Source: Haematobia irritans
Lineage: Eukaryota; Arthropoda; Insecta; Diptera; Muscidae
Direction: 5' to 3'
Assembly (NCBI RefSeq): GCF_050003625.1
Contig: NC_134400.1
Span: 197,173,918-197,237,917, forward strand
Length of the DNA stretch: 64,000 nucleotides
Part shown: piece by piece, positions 37,977-49,604 of the stretch
Layout: the number at the start of each line of letters is the position of its first letter
How positions within the stretch are numbered: position 1 is the stretch's first letter
Notes under the pieces: generated by a model
Databases searched by the model: none
What the model was told of the DNA's origin: nothing
The model's input: only the letters and a program-made list of their open reading frames with translations
Made by a program: the position numbers and the translations under genes

Positions 37977-39609
37977 CGATTTACACTCATATGTCCACAT
38001 AGGCCAATTTTTTACTCCGATTTAGTTGAAATTTTGCACAGGGAGTAGAATTAGCATTGTAGCTATGCGTGCCAAATTTGGTTGAAATCGGTTCAGATTT
38101 AGATATAGCTCCCATATATATGTTTTTCTGATTTCGACAAAAATGGTCAAAATACCAACATTTTCCTTGTAAAATCGCCACTGCTTAGTCGAAAAGTTGT
38201 AAAAATGACTCTAATTTTCCTAAACTTCTAATACATATATATCGAGCGATAAATCATAAATAAGCTTTTTCGATGTTTCCTTAAAATTGCTTCAGATTTA
38301 AACGTTTCCCATATTTATACCCTGCGCCACACTGTGGAACAGGGTATTATAAGTTAGTGCATATGATTGTAACACCCAGAAGGAGACGAGATAGACACAT
38401 GGTGTCTTTGGCAATAATGCTCAGGGTGGGCTCCTGAGTCGATATAATCATGTCCGTCTGTCCGTCCGTCTGTCTGTGAACACATTTTTGTGATCAAAGT
38501 CTAGGTCGCAATTTAAGTCCAATCACCTTCAAATTTGACACATGTTCCTAATTTGGGTCAGAATAGAACCCTATTAATTTTGGAAGAAATCGGTTCAGAT
38601 TTAGATATAGCTCCCATATATATCTTTCGCCCGATATGCACTAATATGGACCCAGCAGCCAGAGTTTTATACCGATTTGCTTGAAATTTTGTACAAACAT
38701 AACACTTAGACGTATAGTCAAGTGTGCAAAATTTGATTGAAATCGGTTCAGATTTAGATATAGCTCCCATACATATCTTTCGCCCGATATGGACTTATGT
38801 GGCCCCAGAAGCCAGATTTGTGGCCGAATTTGGTTGAAATTTTGCACTAGGAGTACAATTAGTAGTATAGTCAAGTGTACAAAATTTGATTGAAATCGGT
38901 TCAGATTTAGATATAGCTCCCATATATATCTTTCGCCCGATATGGACTAATATGGTCCTAAAAGCCAGAGTATTGGCCCAATTTGGTTGAAATTTTGCAC
39001 AGGGAGAAGATTTAGCATTGTAGCTATGCGTGCCAAATTTGGGTGAAATCTATTCAGATTTAGGTATAGCTCCCATATCTATCTTTCGCCCGATATGGAC
39101 TAATATGGTTCTAATAGCCAGGTTTTTGGTCCAATTTGGTTGAAATTTTGCACAGGGAGTAGATTAAGCATTCTAGCTATGCGTGCCAAATTTGAATGAA
39201 ATCGGTTCAGATTTATATATAGCTCCCATATATAGCTTTCGCCCGATTTACACTCATATGACCACAGAGGGCAATTTTTTACTCCGATTTAGTTGAAATT
39301 TTGTACAGGGAGTAGAATTAGCATTGTAGCTATGCGTGCCCAATTTGGTTGAAATCGGTTTTTTTACTAACATTGTGTTCCACCCTAGTGCATTAGCCGA
39401 CTTAAATTTTGAGTCTATAGATTTTGTAGAAGTTTATCAAATTCTGTCCAGATCGAGTGATATTTAAATGTATGTATTTGGGACAAACCTTTGTATATAG
39501 CCCCCTAACACATTTGACGGATGTGATATGGTATCGAAAATTTAGATCTACAAAATGGTGCAGGGTATAATATAGTCGGCCCCGCCCGACTTTAGACTTT
39601 CCTTACTTG
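37977..39609 (-). mobile_element. Inverted B-type element (copy 6) containing a second B copy
   Basis: On the minus strand: 5' end CAAGTAAGGAAAGTCTAAAG at 39609, GGGCGGGGCCGAC palindrome, then leader to ~39361. The leader stops at GTTAGTAAAAA and resumes at ~38312 with ATGGGAAACGTTTAAATCTG, reaching a truncated monomer end at 37977. Between them lies another B copy, 38313-39360. The right-hand palindrome boundary coincides with the truncation at 37977. Confidence 0.75.
38313..39360 (-). mobile_element. B-type element copy 7, nested, lacking its 5' leader
   Basis: On the minus strand it begins inside a monomer (AACCGATTTCAACC) and has about five 153-bp monomers, a GACAGACAGACGGACGGACA tract and the complete 3' hairpin ending TATAAAT at 38313. 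It lacks the CAAGTAAGG end and leader. It sits precisely in the A/T-rich stretch of the copy 6 leader. Confidence 0.7.
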
Positions 39610-40190
39610 TTTTTAAAATGTGAGCTGGTATTCTAATCAAGCTTTAAACTCAAATCATTCATACGTTTAGGGATCATCCTCATCTACCAAATAATTTTTA
39701 TGTATGAGCTTAAGTCTAAACTTAAGCACAATTTTTAAATTTAATTTATTTTATAATTGATTGAATTTCCGCTTTCACAAAACGGAAACAACATTTCTCT
39801 TATCAACCACAAATGTTTTGAAATCAAATTATGTATTTTTCACAATTATTGTGTATGGTATGGTGCTGATGGAATTAACACAAATGCCTGCTCACTTACA
39901 TGTAACCAATGGTTTGAAGACAAAAATTTGTTACTGTGTTTACAGAACAATTTCAATTCATGAAAACTTCATCAACAAAATTATGAAATTACGGGAACCG
40001 CAGAAAAAAATATTGTCCAGAATTAATTTTATGGAACCTTTAGGATCGCACACCAGACATTCCGGCGAGGACCGAATATATGGATTTTGCAAATGATTTT
40101 TGCACTAGGCCTAAAATGGTGGTAAATCGAATTTAATGTTTACATAGATTGAGGTTAAAGGTAAATTGTAATTACTGAACTGCAGACGAT
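39610..40190. other. Apparently single-copy noncoding DNA
   Basis: Two overlapping ORFs (39757-39963 and 39761-40096) were inspected. They have no recognisable domain, and no splice or promoter context supports them. Confidence 0.4.
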
Positions 40191-40549
40191 AATGGAGTAC
40201 TCCCTAAGAATGTCCCAGAAGATCGATTGGCATAGTCCGCCCTCTCTTTAGCGAAGTAGATCTTCTCTTCTCAGATCTTCTTCAAAATTGTCCGTCGTTA
40301 GAGAAACTCCTTCTCCCTCTTCAATGAAGTTCGTCTCGTCGGACAAACTCCTCCTTGTTCACCTGGGAAGCATATCTTAGCTACGCCTGCAAACAAAAAG
40401 CAAAGTGCCGATAATCACAAGACGAAGTTTATCGGCACTCCACTCAGTAGATGCGTGAGATATCTCTAGTCACTTGTTCCTTAGTATGTCACTCGTAAAC
40501 TACGGGATGGAATAAAACAGCGTTTTATTCCATCCATCAGTCAAGGGTG

Positions 40550-40799
40550 CACGCAGAGAAGGAATATGATCACCTCAAACATGTTTCAAGAGCAAAATGT
40601 TATTTTTGTACGGTGACCATGTAACATGTTTGTCATTAAAATGTTATTTTCTCGTCAAATATAACCTGCTTGCCAAAATCAGATACATGATTTCCAAGAA
40701 AAGAACATGGTTGCGAAAACCATGTTACATGGTCACCACCCAAAAATAACATTTTGCTCTTAAAACATGTTTGAGGTGATCATATTCCTTCTCTGGGTG
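40550..40799. mobile_element. MITE D, copy 2 (250 bp, long inverted arms)
   Basis: The arms extend ~80 bp: CACGCAGAGAAGGAATATGA through TTTAAGAGCAAAATGTTATT is mirrored at the right, where it ends CATATTCCTTCTCTGGGTG. Flanked by TG on both sides. It matches copy 1 (23709-23920), which has lost part of the right arm. Confidence 0.85.
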
Positions 40800-41318
40800 T
40801 GTGTGATCACTCTAGCCTCATCTCCCTTAGTCCGTTGTCCGTCCACTAGAGGTGTGCGATTGCTCCACTCGCGTGTTATCTAGTCTGTCCGAAAGAGGTC
40901 TCCGACCTCTCCAGATCCGTGCTATAGTTCATCATCTACGAATGTGCGATCATCGTGGTGTCACATTTCCTTAGTTCGTCACTCGTAAATTTGAGGAGAG
41001 CGACCTCTCCAGTTCCGCCTTTTCTTGCATTCATCGGCTAAGGATATGCAATCACTCTTGCCACATGTCCCATAGTCCGTTGTCCGTCCACTAGAGGCGT
41101 GTGATCATTTCCAATCTGTCCGAAAGACATTTCCAGATCCGTGCTTAAATCCATTATCCACTAATGTGCGATCATCCTTATCACCCTTTCAGTTCGATAA
41201 ATTTGCTACAGTATCTTTAGACAAACTCCTCCTCCCTCTCCCGTGAAGTTCGTCACGTCAGACAAACTTCTCCCCGTTCACTCAATCATTTGCCTCGCCT
41301 GCAAAGTTGATCTCCGCC

Positions 41319-43666
41319 TGATGACCGATATGGACCAATTTTGGTATGGTTGTTAGCGGCCATATACTAACACCACGTTCCTAATTTGAACCGGATCGGA
41401 TGAATTTTGCTCCTCCAAGAGGCTCCGGAGGTCAAATCTGGAGAACGGTTTATATGGGGGCTATATATAATTATGGACCGATATGGACCAATTCTGGCAC
41501 GGTTGTTAAAGATCATATACTAACACCATGTTCCAAATTACAACCGGATTGGATGAAATTTGCTTCTCTTGGAGACTTCGCAAGCCAAATCTGGGGATCG
41601 GTTTATATGGCGGCTATATATAATTATGAACCGATGTGGACCAATTTTTGCACGGTTGTTAGAGACCATATACCAATACCATGTACCAAATTTCAGCCGG
41701 ATCGGATGCAATTTGCTTCTCTTTGAGGCTCCGCAAGCCAAATCTGGGGATCGGTTTATATGGGGGCTATATATAATTTAGGACCGATGTGGACCAATTT
41801 TTGAATAATTGTTAGAGACCATATACCAACACCATGTACCAAATTTCAGCCGGATCGGATGAAATACACACAAAAAAATTTTTCTCTGATTCAATCATCA
41901 AATTAATTGATCCAATTAATTTTTTAATTGAAATGTCTTCAATCACGAAAATGATAGTATCAATCACAGTTTTAATTGGGCATAGAAAAAATTCTTGATT
42001 AAAAAATTAATTGATTTTTTCAGCAAAATTCAATTAATTTTTTAATTGATTCAATTAAAAATTTAATTGATGTTGATTGCAAAACACAATTAATTTATTA
42101 ATTAAAAAAGGTAACTATTTTTAATTACTTAGTTAGATTGGCTTAGAGTTTTTATTTGGATTAACAAATGATTGTTTGAAATACATTTTTAATTAAAAAA
42201 GTAAAAAAAATCAGCACTTTTTTAAGTCTTCCGAATTTGATTAAAAAGTTAATTGTATCAATTAATTTTTTAATTAAACATTTTAAAAATATCAATCATT
42301 GACTTAATTAACTTAATGTTTCTATCACGATTAAAAAGTTAATTGTATCAATTAATTTATTAATTGAAAGAATTTTCAACTTCAATTAACTTTTTAATTG
42401 GAAATATTTTGGTGATATTTTTTTCTGTGTATGCTTCTCTTAGAGGCTCCACAAGCCAAATCTGGGGATCGGTTTATATGGGGGCTATATATAATTAAGG
42501 ACCGATATGGACCAATTTTTGCATGGTTGTTAGAGACCATATACCAACATCATGTACCAAATTTCAGCCGGATCGGATGAAATTTGCTTCTCTTTGAGGC
42601 TCCGCAAGCCAAATCGGGTGATCGGTTTATATGGGGGCTATATATAATTATGGACCGATGTGGACCAATTTTTGCATGGTTGTTAGAGACCATATACTAA
42701 CACCATGTTCCAAATTTGAACCGGATCGGATGAAATATGCTTCTCTTAAAGGCTCCGCAAGCCAAATCTGGGGATCGGTTTATATGGGGGCTATATATAA
42801 TTGTGAACCGATGTGGACTAATTTTTGCATGGTTGTTAGAGACCATATACCAACACCATGTGCCAAATTTAAGCCGATCGGATGAAATTTGCTTCTCTTT
42901 GAGACTCCGCAAGCCAAATCTGGGGATCGGTTTGTATGGGGACTATATATAATTATGGACCGATGTGGACCAATTTGTGCATGGTTGTTAGAGACCATAT
43001 ACCAACACCATGTACCAAATTTCAGGCGGATCGGATGAAATTTGCTTCTCTTTGAGGGTCCGCAAGCCAAATCTGGGGATCAGTTTATATGGGGGCTATA
43101 TATAATTATGGACCGATGTGGACGAATTTTTGCATGGTTGTTAGAGACCATATACCAACACTATGTACCAAATTTCAGGCGGATCGGATGAAATTTGCTT
43201 CTCTTTGAGGGTCCGCAGGCCAAATCTGGGGATCAGTTTATATGGGGCTATATATAATTATGGACCGATTTGGATCAATTTTCGCATCGTTATTAGAGAC
43301 CATATATCAACACCCTGTACCAAATTTCAGCCGGATCGGATATGTTAACACCATGTACCAAATTTCAGCCGGATCGGATAAAATTTGCTTTTCTTAGAGG
43401 CTCCGCAAGCCAAATCTGGGGGTACGTTTATATGGGGGCTATACGTAAAAGTGGACCGATATGGCCCATTTGCAATACCATCCGTCCTACATCAATAACA
43501 ACAACTCGTGCCAAGTTTCAAGTCGATAGCTTGTTTCGTTCGGAAGTTAGCGAGATTTCAACAGACGGACGGACGGACATGCTTAGATCGACTCAGAATT
43601 TCACCACGACCCACGACGGAATGACAAAGTTAATATACCCCCATCCTATGGTGGAGGGTATAAAAA
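41319..43666 (+). mobile_element. E-type mini-me-like element, copy 3, 5'-truncated
   Basis: The element joins the satellite without its CAAGTATATA end and starts within a monomer (TGACCGATATGGACCAATTT). About twelve 153-bp monomers follow, interrupted by MITE C2 at 41867-42429. Then come (GACG)n at ~43564-43579 and the 3' hairpin TATACCCCCATCC/GGAGGGTATAAAA. The monomers belong to the same subfamily as those of E copy 2 (GGCTCCGCAAGCCAAATCTG). Confidence 0.78.
41867..42429 (+). mobile_element. MITE family C, copy 2 (563 bp) with TA target duplication
   Basis: The E monomer phrase GGATGAAATATGCTTCTC is split as GGATGAAATA / TATGCTTCTC, giving a TA duplication. Termini are CACACAAAAAAATTTTTCTC and GATATTTTTTTCTGTG. 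The interior holds AATTAATTTTTTAATTG-type motifs. It is the reverse complement of copy 1 at 20122-20672. No ORF. Confidence 0.92.
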
Positions 43667-44489
43667 ACACTATCCCTTCTCTAGCAAATTATATCTTTGT
43701 CCATCTTTCTCCTCGCCTGTAAAATTGGTCTTCGTCAGACAAATTTCTTCTTCTTCTTCTTCCGCAGCTAAATTCTTCTCGTCAGACAAACTCTTCCTCA
43801 TTCATCTGAGAATTATATCATCGTCAATCCTTCTCCTCACCTGTAAAGTTGATTCATCTTGTAAGACAAACTCCTCCCCTTTCATCTTGGGATTATATCG
43901 TAGTCAATCTTCTGGATCGTCTGCATAGTTGATTTCCGTGTGAGTTGTTTCAAGGAGTTGTTGTATTTTCCCGACAATATCTTCGAGAGACTTTAGTGTG
44001 ACACACTCATCCAGTTGACAGCGATGTCGATCTTCGTCAAACAAACTCCGTCCATACGCTAGCGAAGTAAATATTTGCCAATCTTTGTCCTCACCTGTAA
44101 AATTGGTCTTCGTCACACAGCCTACTCCTCCCACTCTAGCGAAATTTATCACTTCAGACAAACTCCTCCCTGTTAATCTGGAAAGTATATCTTCATCAGT
44201 CTTTTGCCGCGCCTGCAAAGTTGATCCTTTTAAAAGTGGCTGTATCGACATAACGTTGAAGAAAGTTTAGCATGACACACTTTCGCATGCGAAGTACTTA
44301 CTCGTATAGGTCAATCTTTCTCCCCTCCTCCTTCTACAGCGAAGATCATCTCGTCAGACAAACTCCTCCCCGTTCATTTGGATACAATATGATCGTCAAT
44401 CTTCCATCTCGTCTGCTAGGATGATCGACGTTTTATAAATTCCATTTGAAGGAGTTGTTTTATTTGGTCGACATAATCTTCGAGAAAAT

Positions 44490-44860
44490 TTCTTTCTCTC
44501 TAGAGACGTAGATCTTGGTAAGATAAACTCCGATTCCTCGCTAGCGAAGTAGATCTTCGTCTCGTCACACAAACTTTTCCTCCTTCATCTCAGAACTATA
44601 TCTTCGTCAGTCATTTCGCATCGCCTGCAAAATAGGTCGACATCATCTTCGAGAAATTTTCGCAGGAAATACTCCACCCTCTCTAGAGACGTAGATCTTG
44701 GTAAGATAAACTCCGATTCCTCGCTAGCGAAGTAGATCTTCATCTCGTCATACAAACTTTTCCTACTTCATCTCAGAACTATATCTTCGTCAGTCATTTC
44801 GCATCGCCTGCAAAATTGATCTTCGTTAGATATATTTAAATTCAACGAGTTTCTGTGTTT
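44490..44860. repeat. ~183-bp duplication within the satellite
   Basis: TAGAGACGTAGATCTTGGTA followed by AGATAAACTCCGATTCCTCG occurs at 44501 and 44684. The following ~140 bp (GCTAGCGAAGTAGATCTTC, TCAGAACTATATCTTCGTC) also repeats. Confidence 0.8.
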
Positions 44861-45150
44861 TGGCCGACATTAGCACAGACACACTCCTTCCCTCGCCATT
44901 AAAGTCGAACTTCATCAGATAAACTCCGCCCACTCGCTAGCGAATTAGATGTTCGTCAATCTGTTTCGTCGACTATAAAATTGGTCTTCGTTAGACAAAC
45001 TCCTCATCCCTCTCAGGTTAAAAACTCCACTTAAAAAAGTTGTTGTATTTGGTCGACATTATTTTCGCGTGGTCGATCTTCATCAAACGAACTCCGACCT
45101 CTAGCTAGAGAAATTGATACATCGGGTTGCCACCTAACCTTCTTCAGTGT

Positions 45151-46600
45151 TGTATTTGGCCGATATTATTTTCGTTAGCGAAATATATCTTCGTTAATCT
45201 TCCTCCGCGAAGTCTTCGTTGAAAGCACTCCTTCCAACTCTGCACTGAAGTTCGACCCGTCGCACCTGTGAAGTATATTTTCGTCAACTTTTCAGATTTT
45301 AGAATGACACACTACTCCCCTCACCATCGAAGTCGAAATTTGTCAAATTCCGTCTGCTCTCTAGCGAAGTAGATCTTCATCAATCTTTTCCCCTACTACA
45401 AAATTGGTGTTCGTTAGACAGACTCTCTCTCTCTCCAGCAAAATTAATCTCGTTCGACAAACTCCTCCCTGTTCATCTAGGAAGCATATATTGGTCAATC
45501 TTTTGTCCCTTTTTGCAAAGTTGATCTTCGTCAAACAAACCTTCCTCTCACCAGCGAAATTCATCTTGTCTGGCAAACTCCTACACGTTCACCTGGGAAG
45601 TATATCTTAATCAATCTTTTTAATTGCAAAGTTGATCTTCTTTAGAGTTGTATTTGGCCGATATTATTTTCGTTAGCGAAATATATCTTCGTTAATCTTT
45701 CTCCCCGAAGTCTTCGTTGAAAGCACTCCTTCCAACTCTGCGGTGAAATTCGACCCGTCGACCTGTGAAGTATATTTTCGTCAACTTTTCAGATTTTAGA
45801 ATGACATACTACTCCCCTCAGCATCGAAGTCGAAATTTGTCAAATTCCGTCTGTTAACTAGCGAAGTAGATCTTCATCAATTTTTCCCCCCTACTACAAA
45901 ATTGGTGTTCGTTAGACAGACTCTCTCTCTCCAGCAAAATTAATCTTGTTCGACAAACTCCTCCCTGTTCATCTGGGAAGCATATATTTGTCAATCTTTT
46001 GTCTCTTTTTGCAAAGTTGATTTTCGTCAAACAAACCTTCCTCTCACCTGCGAAGTTCATCTTGTCTGGCAAACTCCTACACGTTCACCTGGGAAGTATA
46101 TCTTAATCAATCTTTTTAATTGCAAAGTTGATCTTCTTCAGTGTTGTATTTGGCCGATATTATTTTCGTTAGCGAAATATATCTTCGTTAATCTTCCTCC
46201 GCGAAGTCTTCGTTGAAAGCACTCCTTCCAACTCTGCGGTGAAGTCCGACCCGTCGGACCTGTGAAGTATATTTTCGTCAACTTTTCAGATTTTAGAATG
46301 ACACACAACTCCCCTCACCATCGAAGTGGAAATTTGTCAAATTCCGTCTGCTCGCTAGCGAAGTAGATCTTCATCAATCTTTCCCTTCTACTACAAAATT
46401 GGTGTTCGTTAGACAGAGTCTCTCTCTCTCTCTCTTTCTCTCCAGCAAAATTAATCTCGTCCGACAAATTCCTCCCTGTTCATTTGGGAAGCATATATTT
46501 GTCAATCTTTTGTCTCTTTTTGCAAAGTTGATCTTCGTCAGACAAACTTAGTTTCAAATCCGCAAAAAACTCCTCATCCTTCTCCTGCGACGTTGATCTT
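45151..46600. repeat. Three ~497-bp higher-order repeats of the satellite
   Basis: TGTATTTGGCCGATATTATT starts at 45151, 45649 and 46145 (offsets 498 and 496). Each copy continues through the same order of sub-units: TCTTCGTTGAAAGCACTCC, GACCCGTCG, TTTTAGAATGACA, and CAAAATTGGTGTTCGTTAG. The third copy ends at the mariner insertion. Confidence 0.88.
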
Positions 46601-46603
46601 ATA

Positions 46604-47863
46604 AAGGGTGATACGATCAAAATTTGGTCAAGGGAAAATCGTTTATTTAAAAAATCAAATTAAATTTCTTTTTCAGGTTCAATTAGTATAAAATTCAGGA
46701 AAAATATTCAGTTAGGCTTTCGCTTTTCCAAATCCGAATTGCCGGGCCTCACGCTTGACACCTGCCATCAGATTTTGTACAGCCACCTTGTCCACCTTCT
46801 TCGCCGCAGAAAGTCAGTTTGCCTTGAACTGCTGCTCGTCCTTAGCAGTTTTTTTTTGTCTTCTTTAGGTTCCGCTTGACAATAGCCCAGTATTTCTCAA
46901 TTGGGCGGAGCTCTGGCGTGTTGGGAGGGTTCTTGTCCTTGGGAACTGGCGGCGTACCACTCCATGGCCTTTTTACCGTAATGGCAAGATGCCAAATCCG
47001 ACCAAAACAGTACGGAACAACCGTGTTTCTTCAGGAAAGGCAGCAGACGTTTATTCAAACACTCTTTCACGTAAATTTCTTGCTTGACAGTCCCGGAAGC
47101 TATGAAAATGCTGCTTTTCAAGCCACAGGTACAGATTGCTTGCCAAACCAGATATTTCTTTGCGAACTTTGACAGTTTTATGTGCTTGAAAATATCTGCT
47201 ACCTTTCCCCTTCCTTTTGCCGTATAAAACTCCTGTTCCGGAAGCTGCTTGTACTCGGCTTTGACATAGGTTTCGTCGTCCATTACCACGCAGTCAAACT
47301 TCTTCAGCATCGTCGTGTACAGCCTCCGGGATCGCGCTTTGGCCGTCGTATTTTGTTTATCATCGCGATTTGGAGTCACTACCTTCTTGTAAGTCGATAG
47401 TCCGGCTCGTTTGTTGGCTCGATGCCGACGATACACCCAGCTTATTTGCGGCATCTCGGAGAGAGAGGTTAGGGTTTCGCTTGAAACTACCAGCAACTCT
47501 CTTTGTCGTCTCAGCGGCTTCCGGTTTTCGATTTCCCCCCGATCCAGACTTCCTGGCTGTCGACAAACGTTCCCCAAACACTTTAATTACATTTGTAACG
47601 GTTGATTTGGCAACTTTTAGCGATTTGGCCAGCTTTGCGTGCGAGTAGCTCGGATTTTCGCGGTGCGCGAGCAAAATTTTGATACCCTGTTCTTCTTGCT
47701 TGGACGGCATTTTGACAACTGAAGAGTGAATTCCAAAATCAAAATAGGAGCAACATTCTACACACACACACCTTCAAAATGAGGGGTGTTCAGGTTTTTT
47801 AAATGCAAAATTGAAAGAAATACGTCAAGTTTATATTGACCAAATTTTGACCGTATCACCCTT
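46604..47863 (-). mobile_element. Tc1/mariner-superfamily transposon, inactive (1260 bp)
   Basis: Terminal inverted repeats begin AAGGGTGATACGATCAAAAT on the left and AAGGGTGATACGGTCAAAAT on the complement of the right, at least 28 bp with one mismatch. A TA target duplication flanks it (46602-46603, 47864-47865). It is inserted in the 38-bp satellite. Length and ends are normal for a mariner-like element. The single gene inside is broken, so it cannot move itself. Confidence 0.93.
46712..47710 (-). pseudogene. Mariner-superfamily (DD37E-like) transposase, degenerate
   Basis: When intact, such an enzyme cuts and pastes its own element at TA sites. The start at 47710 (MPSKQEEQGIKILLAHRE) gives an N-terminal helix-turn-helix region for binding the terminal repeats. 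The frame is lost after GVSSAS (~47420) and the catalytic part continues in another frame with VMDDETYVKAEY (first D) and LFWSDLASCHYGKK (second D). Then a short deletion after EWYAA shifts frame again into PPNTPELRPIEKYW (third acidic residue). An A-run near 46850 shifts frame once more, and an in-frame TGA replaces a Trp-like codon (AN-stop-LSAAKK) before the end at 46712. The D-to-E spacing is about 33 as seen and would be near 37 if the deletion were undone, suggesting the ITmD37E/DD37E group. There are at least three frame breaks and one stop, and no intact product. Confidence 0.92.
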
Positions 47864-47865
47864 TA

Positions 47866-49600
47866 GGACAAATTCCTTCCCTTTCGCATAGGAGATATAT
47901 CTTCCTCCATCATACTTCTACTTAGAATATAGATGTGATAGATTTGGTGATTATCTCCTCTCAACTATGCCAGTATCATTTCTGAGTGTTCCACTTTCAA
48001 TGGTATAACAATGAATGTGATAATCTAATGGACAAGAATAGTCTACCTAACAATCCATAGGATTTCGGATCAATATCCTGATGCTTTGCAAACCACATGA
48101 TAGTGGTAATATTTTTCTCATTCTGTAGTGGAGGGTATACAAAACCATCATCTCCATGAACGCCATCGTTCAACGACCCAATTTTGTGGCAAAATTAATA
48201 TGAAAAATTAAATGGCGCACAATCAAAAACTGACACACATTTAAAATAATACACACACATACATACAATTACTATACATACTACAAATATAGTGACGCAT
48301 ATCCCGAAATCTAATTATTTTCTGTGTGTGTGTGTGGAGAAAACTTAATTAAAAGCGATCTATCATCTCGGACAAAATACAAGCGTATGAAATTTTCGAT
48401 AAATGTATTTTGTTTCGCTCAATCCCTCCAGGATTAACTCCCACAAACTGATTGCATCCTCTTTGAATATTTTCAACAGCTTTGAATGTACACAAGTCAT
48501 ATGCTAAACATCCATCCTTTTTCCATTCTCTATCAATTTTGTGACTTTGTTTGGGTATTCAATATGGCATTCCATCATAGTCACCCATCAAAAAATATCA
48601 CCACTAGAATCAGGCATCAGACGCATCATCAACATCCGCCTCTCGGTGAGCTTCAATTCAAGTATCATGAGATACTCACTAACATTTGGTTATACCGGGG
48701 CCAGGACTAAAGTGGATACGTGTCGGTATGGAAATTTGTTAGACATTTTGTCGTCTCTTCTTATGGATGTTTGGCTTTTTGTATGAGCCCCTATGAAAAG
48801 TAACAATCATCATCATCACAGCCATCATTCGTATGGAATGAAAAGAAACGTGTTATGATGAATGTTGACGTTGCATTTTCGTGTTTTCTGATGTTTCTGT
48901 TTTTATAGCTACCCCTATAGGATGGGATGGGGGGATATACAAAAGTTTGTCGTAGCGTTTGTAACAAAACGAAATAGTGGTTTGGAACTCCCTCATCGTG
49001 AAATTCTTGGACCGGACAGACACGCCTATACATTCCTCCGTCCATCTGTTGAATAGGGCTATTTCCTTAAAAAATTAGCAGGAACCCCTTTTGAAGATGG
49101 AAAACAAAGGATCAAATTTAGTTGCATTTACACTTTATTGCTTAAATTATTTTTTTTTAATTGATAAGCATGGGTCATATTGCTTCAGATTTTAATTTAG
49201 TTCTCATTAAAGATGGGTACTACGTTCGGCTTCCGAACAGAAAACCAGTCTATTTCCAGGGTTAGTAGTTTGAGACAATTATTTTATAACATAAATTTTT
49301 ACGCAATCAATGCTTTAAAACTTTCACATTCATAATTTTACAAAATTAATCTATAAAAAAAATTGAGTTATTGGTTAATTTTCCAATATACCAGTCAGAA
49401 TGAATAATATTTGTAGGATATGAAGCAGTCGACTCCACCCAATTATAGATAGTTTTCCTCTAGTTTATCCACAGTTGTTTCCATAAAACGGCGGGGAAAA
49501 TATAAACAACAAAATAAATCCACTAGCATTTATGCCGAATATTTTGGAGAAGAAAAACGACACAGTGGAATATCGAACATGATCTATTTTATGATTTTTA
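47866..49600. other. Satellite remnant then single-copy noncoding DNA
   Basis: 47866-~47920 continues the 38-bp satellite (GGAGATATATCTTCCTCC). Beyond, an ACACACACATACATACA tract (~48240-48270) and a TGTGTGTGTGTGTG tract (~48325) are visible. ORFs at 48486-48786 and 48791-49045 have no recognised domain. Confidence 0.45.
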
Positions 49601-49604
49601 ATAT

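Larger units (their letters stand above)
40191..46601. repeat. Degenerate ~38-bp satellite domain (interrupted)
   Basis: Recurring phrases are GCGAAGTAGATCTTCGTC, AGACAAACTCCTCC, CTGTTCATCTGGGAAG, ATATCTTCGTCAATCTTTT and CCTGCAAAGTTGATCTTCG, alternating about every 35-40 bp and forming ~116-bp triplets (GTTCATCTAGGAAG at 45471, GTTCACCTGGGAAG at 45587). Satellite parts are 40191-40549, 40800-41318 and 43667-46601; remnants follow the mariner at 47866-47920. Read on the minus strand, units give T-K-I-x-F-(P/A)-like peptides (for example ORFs 45361-45576 and 45854-46072). The 115-residue ORF at 43904-44251 also contains this motif; I do not recognise a protein family. Confidence 0.75.

Noticed and set aside
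39757..40096. Two overlapping ORFs as a small host gene
   Set aside because: No recognisable motif, splice site context or codon pattern distinguishing them from background.
46876..47648. Plus-strand ORFs across the mariner
   Set aside because: They are antisense shadows of the minus-strand transposase relic.
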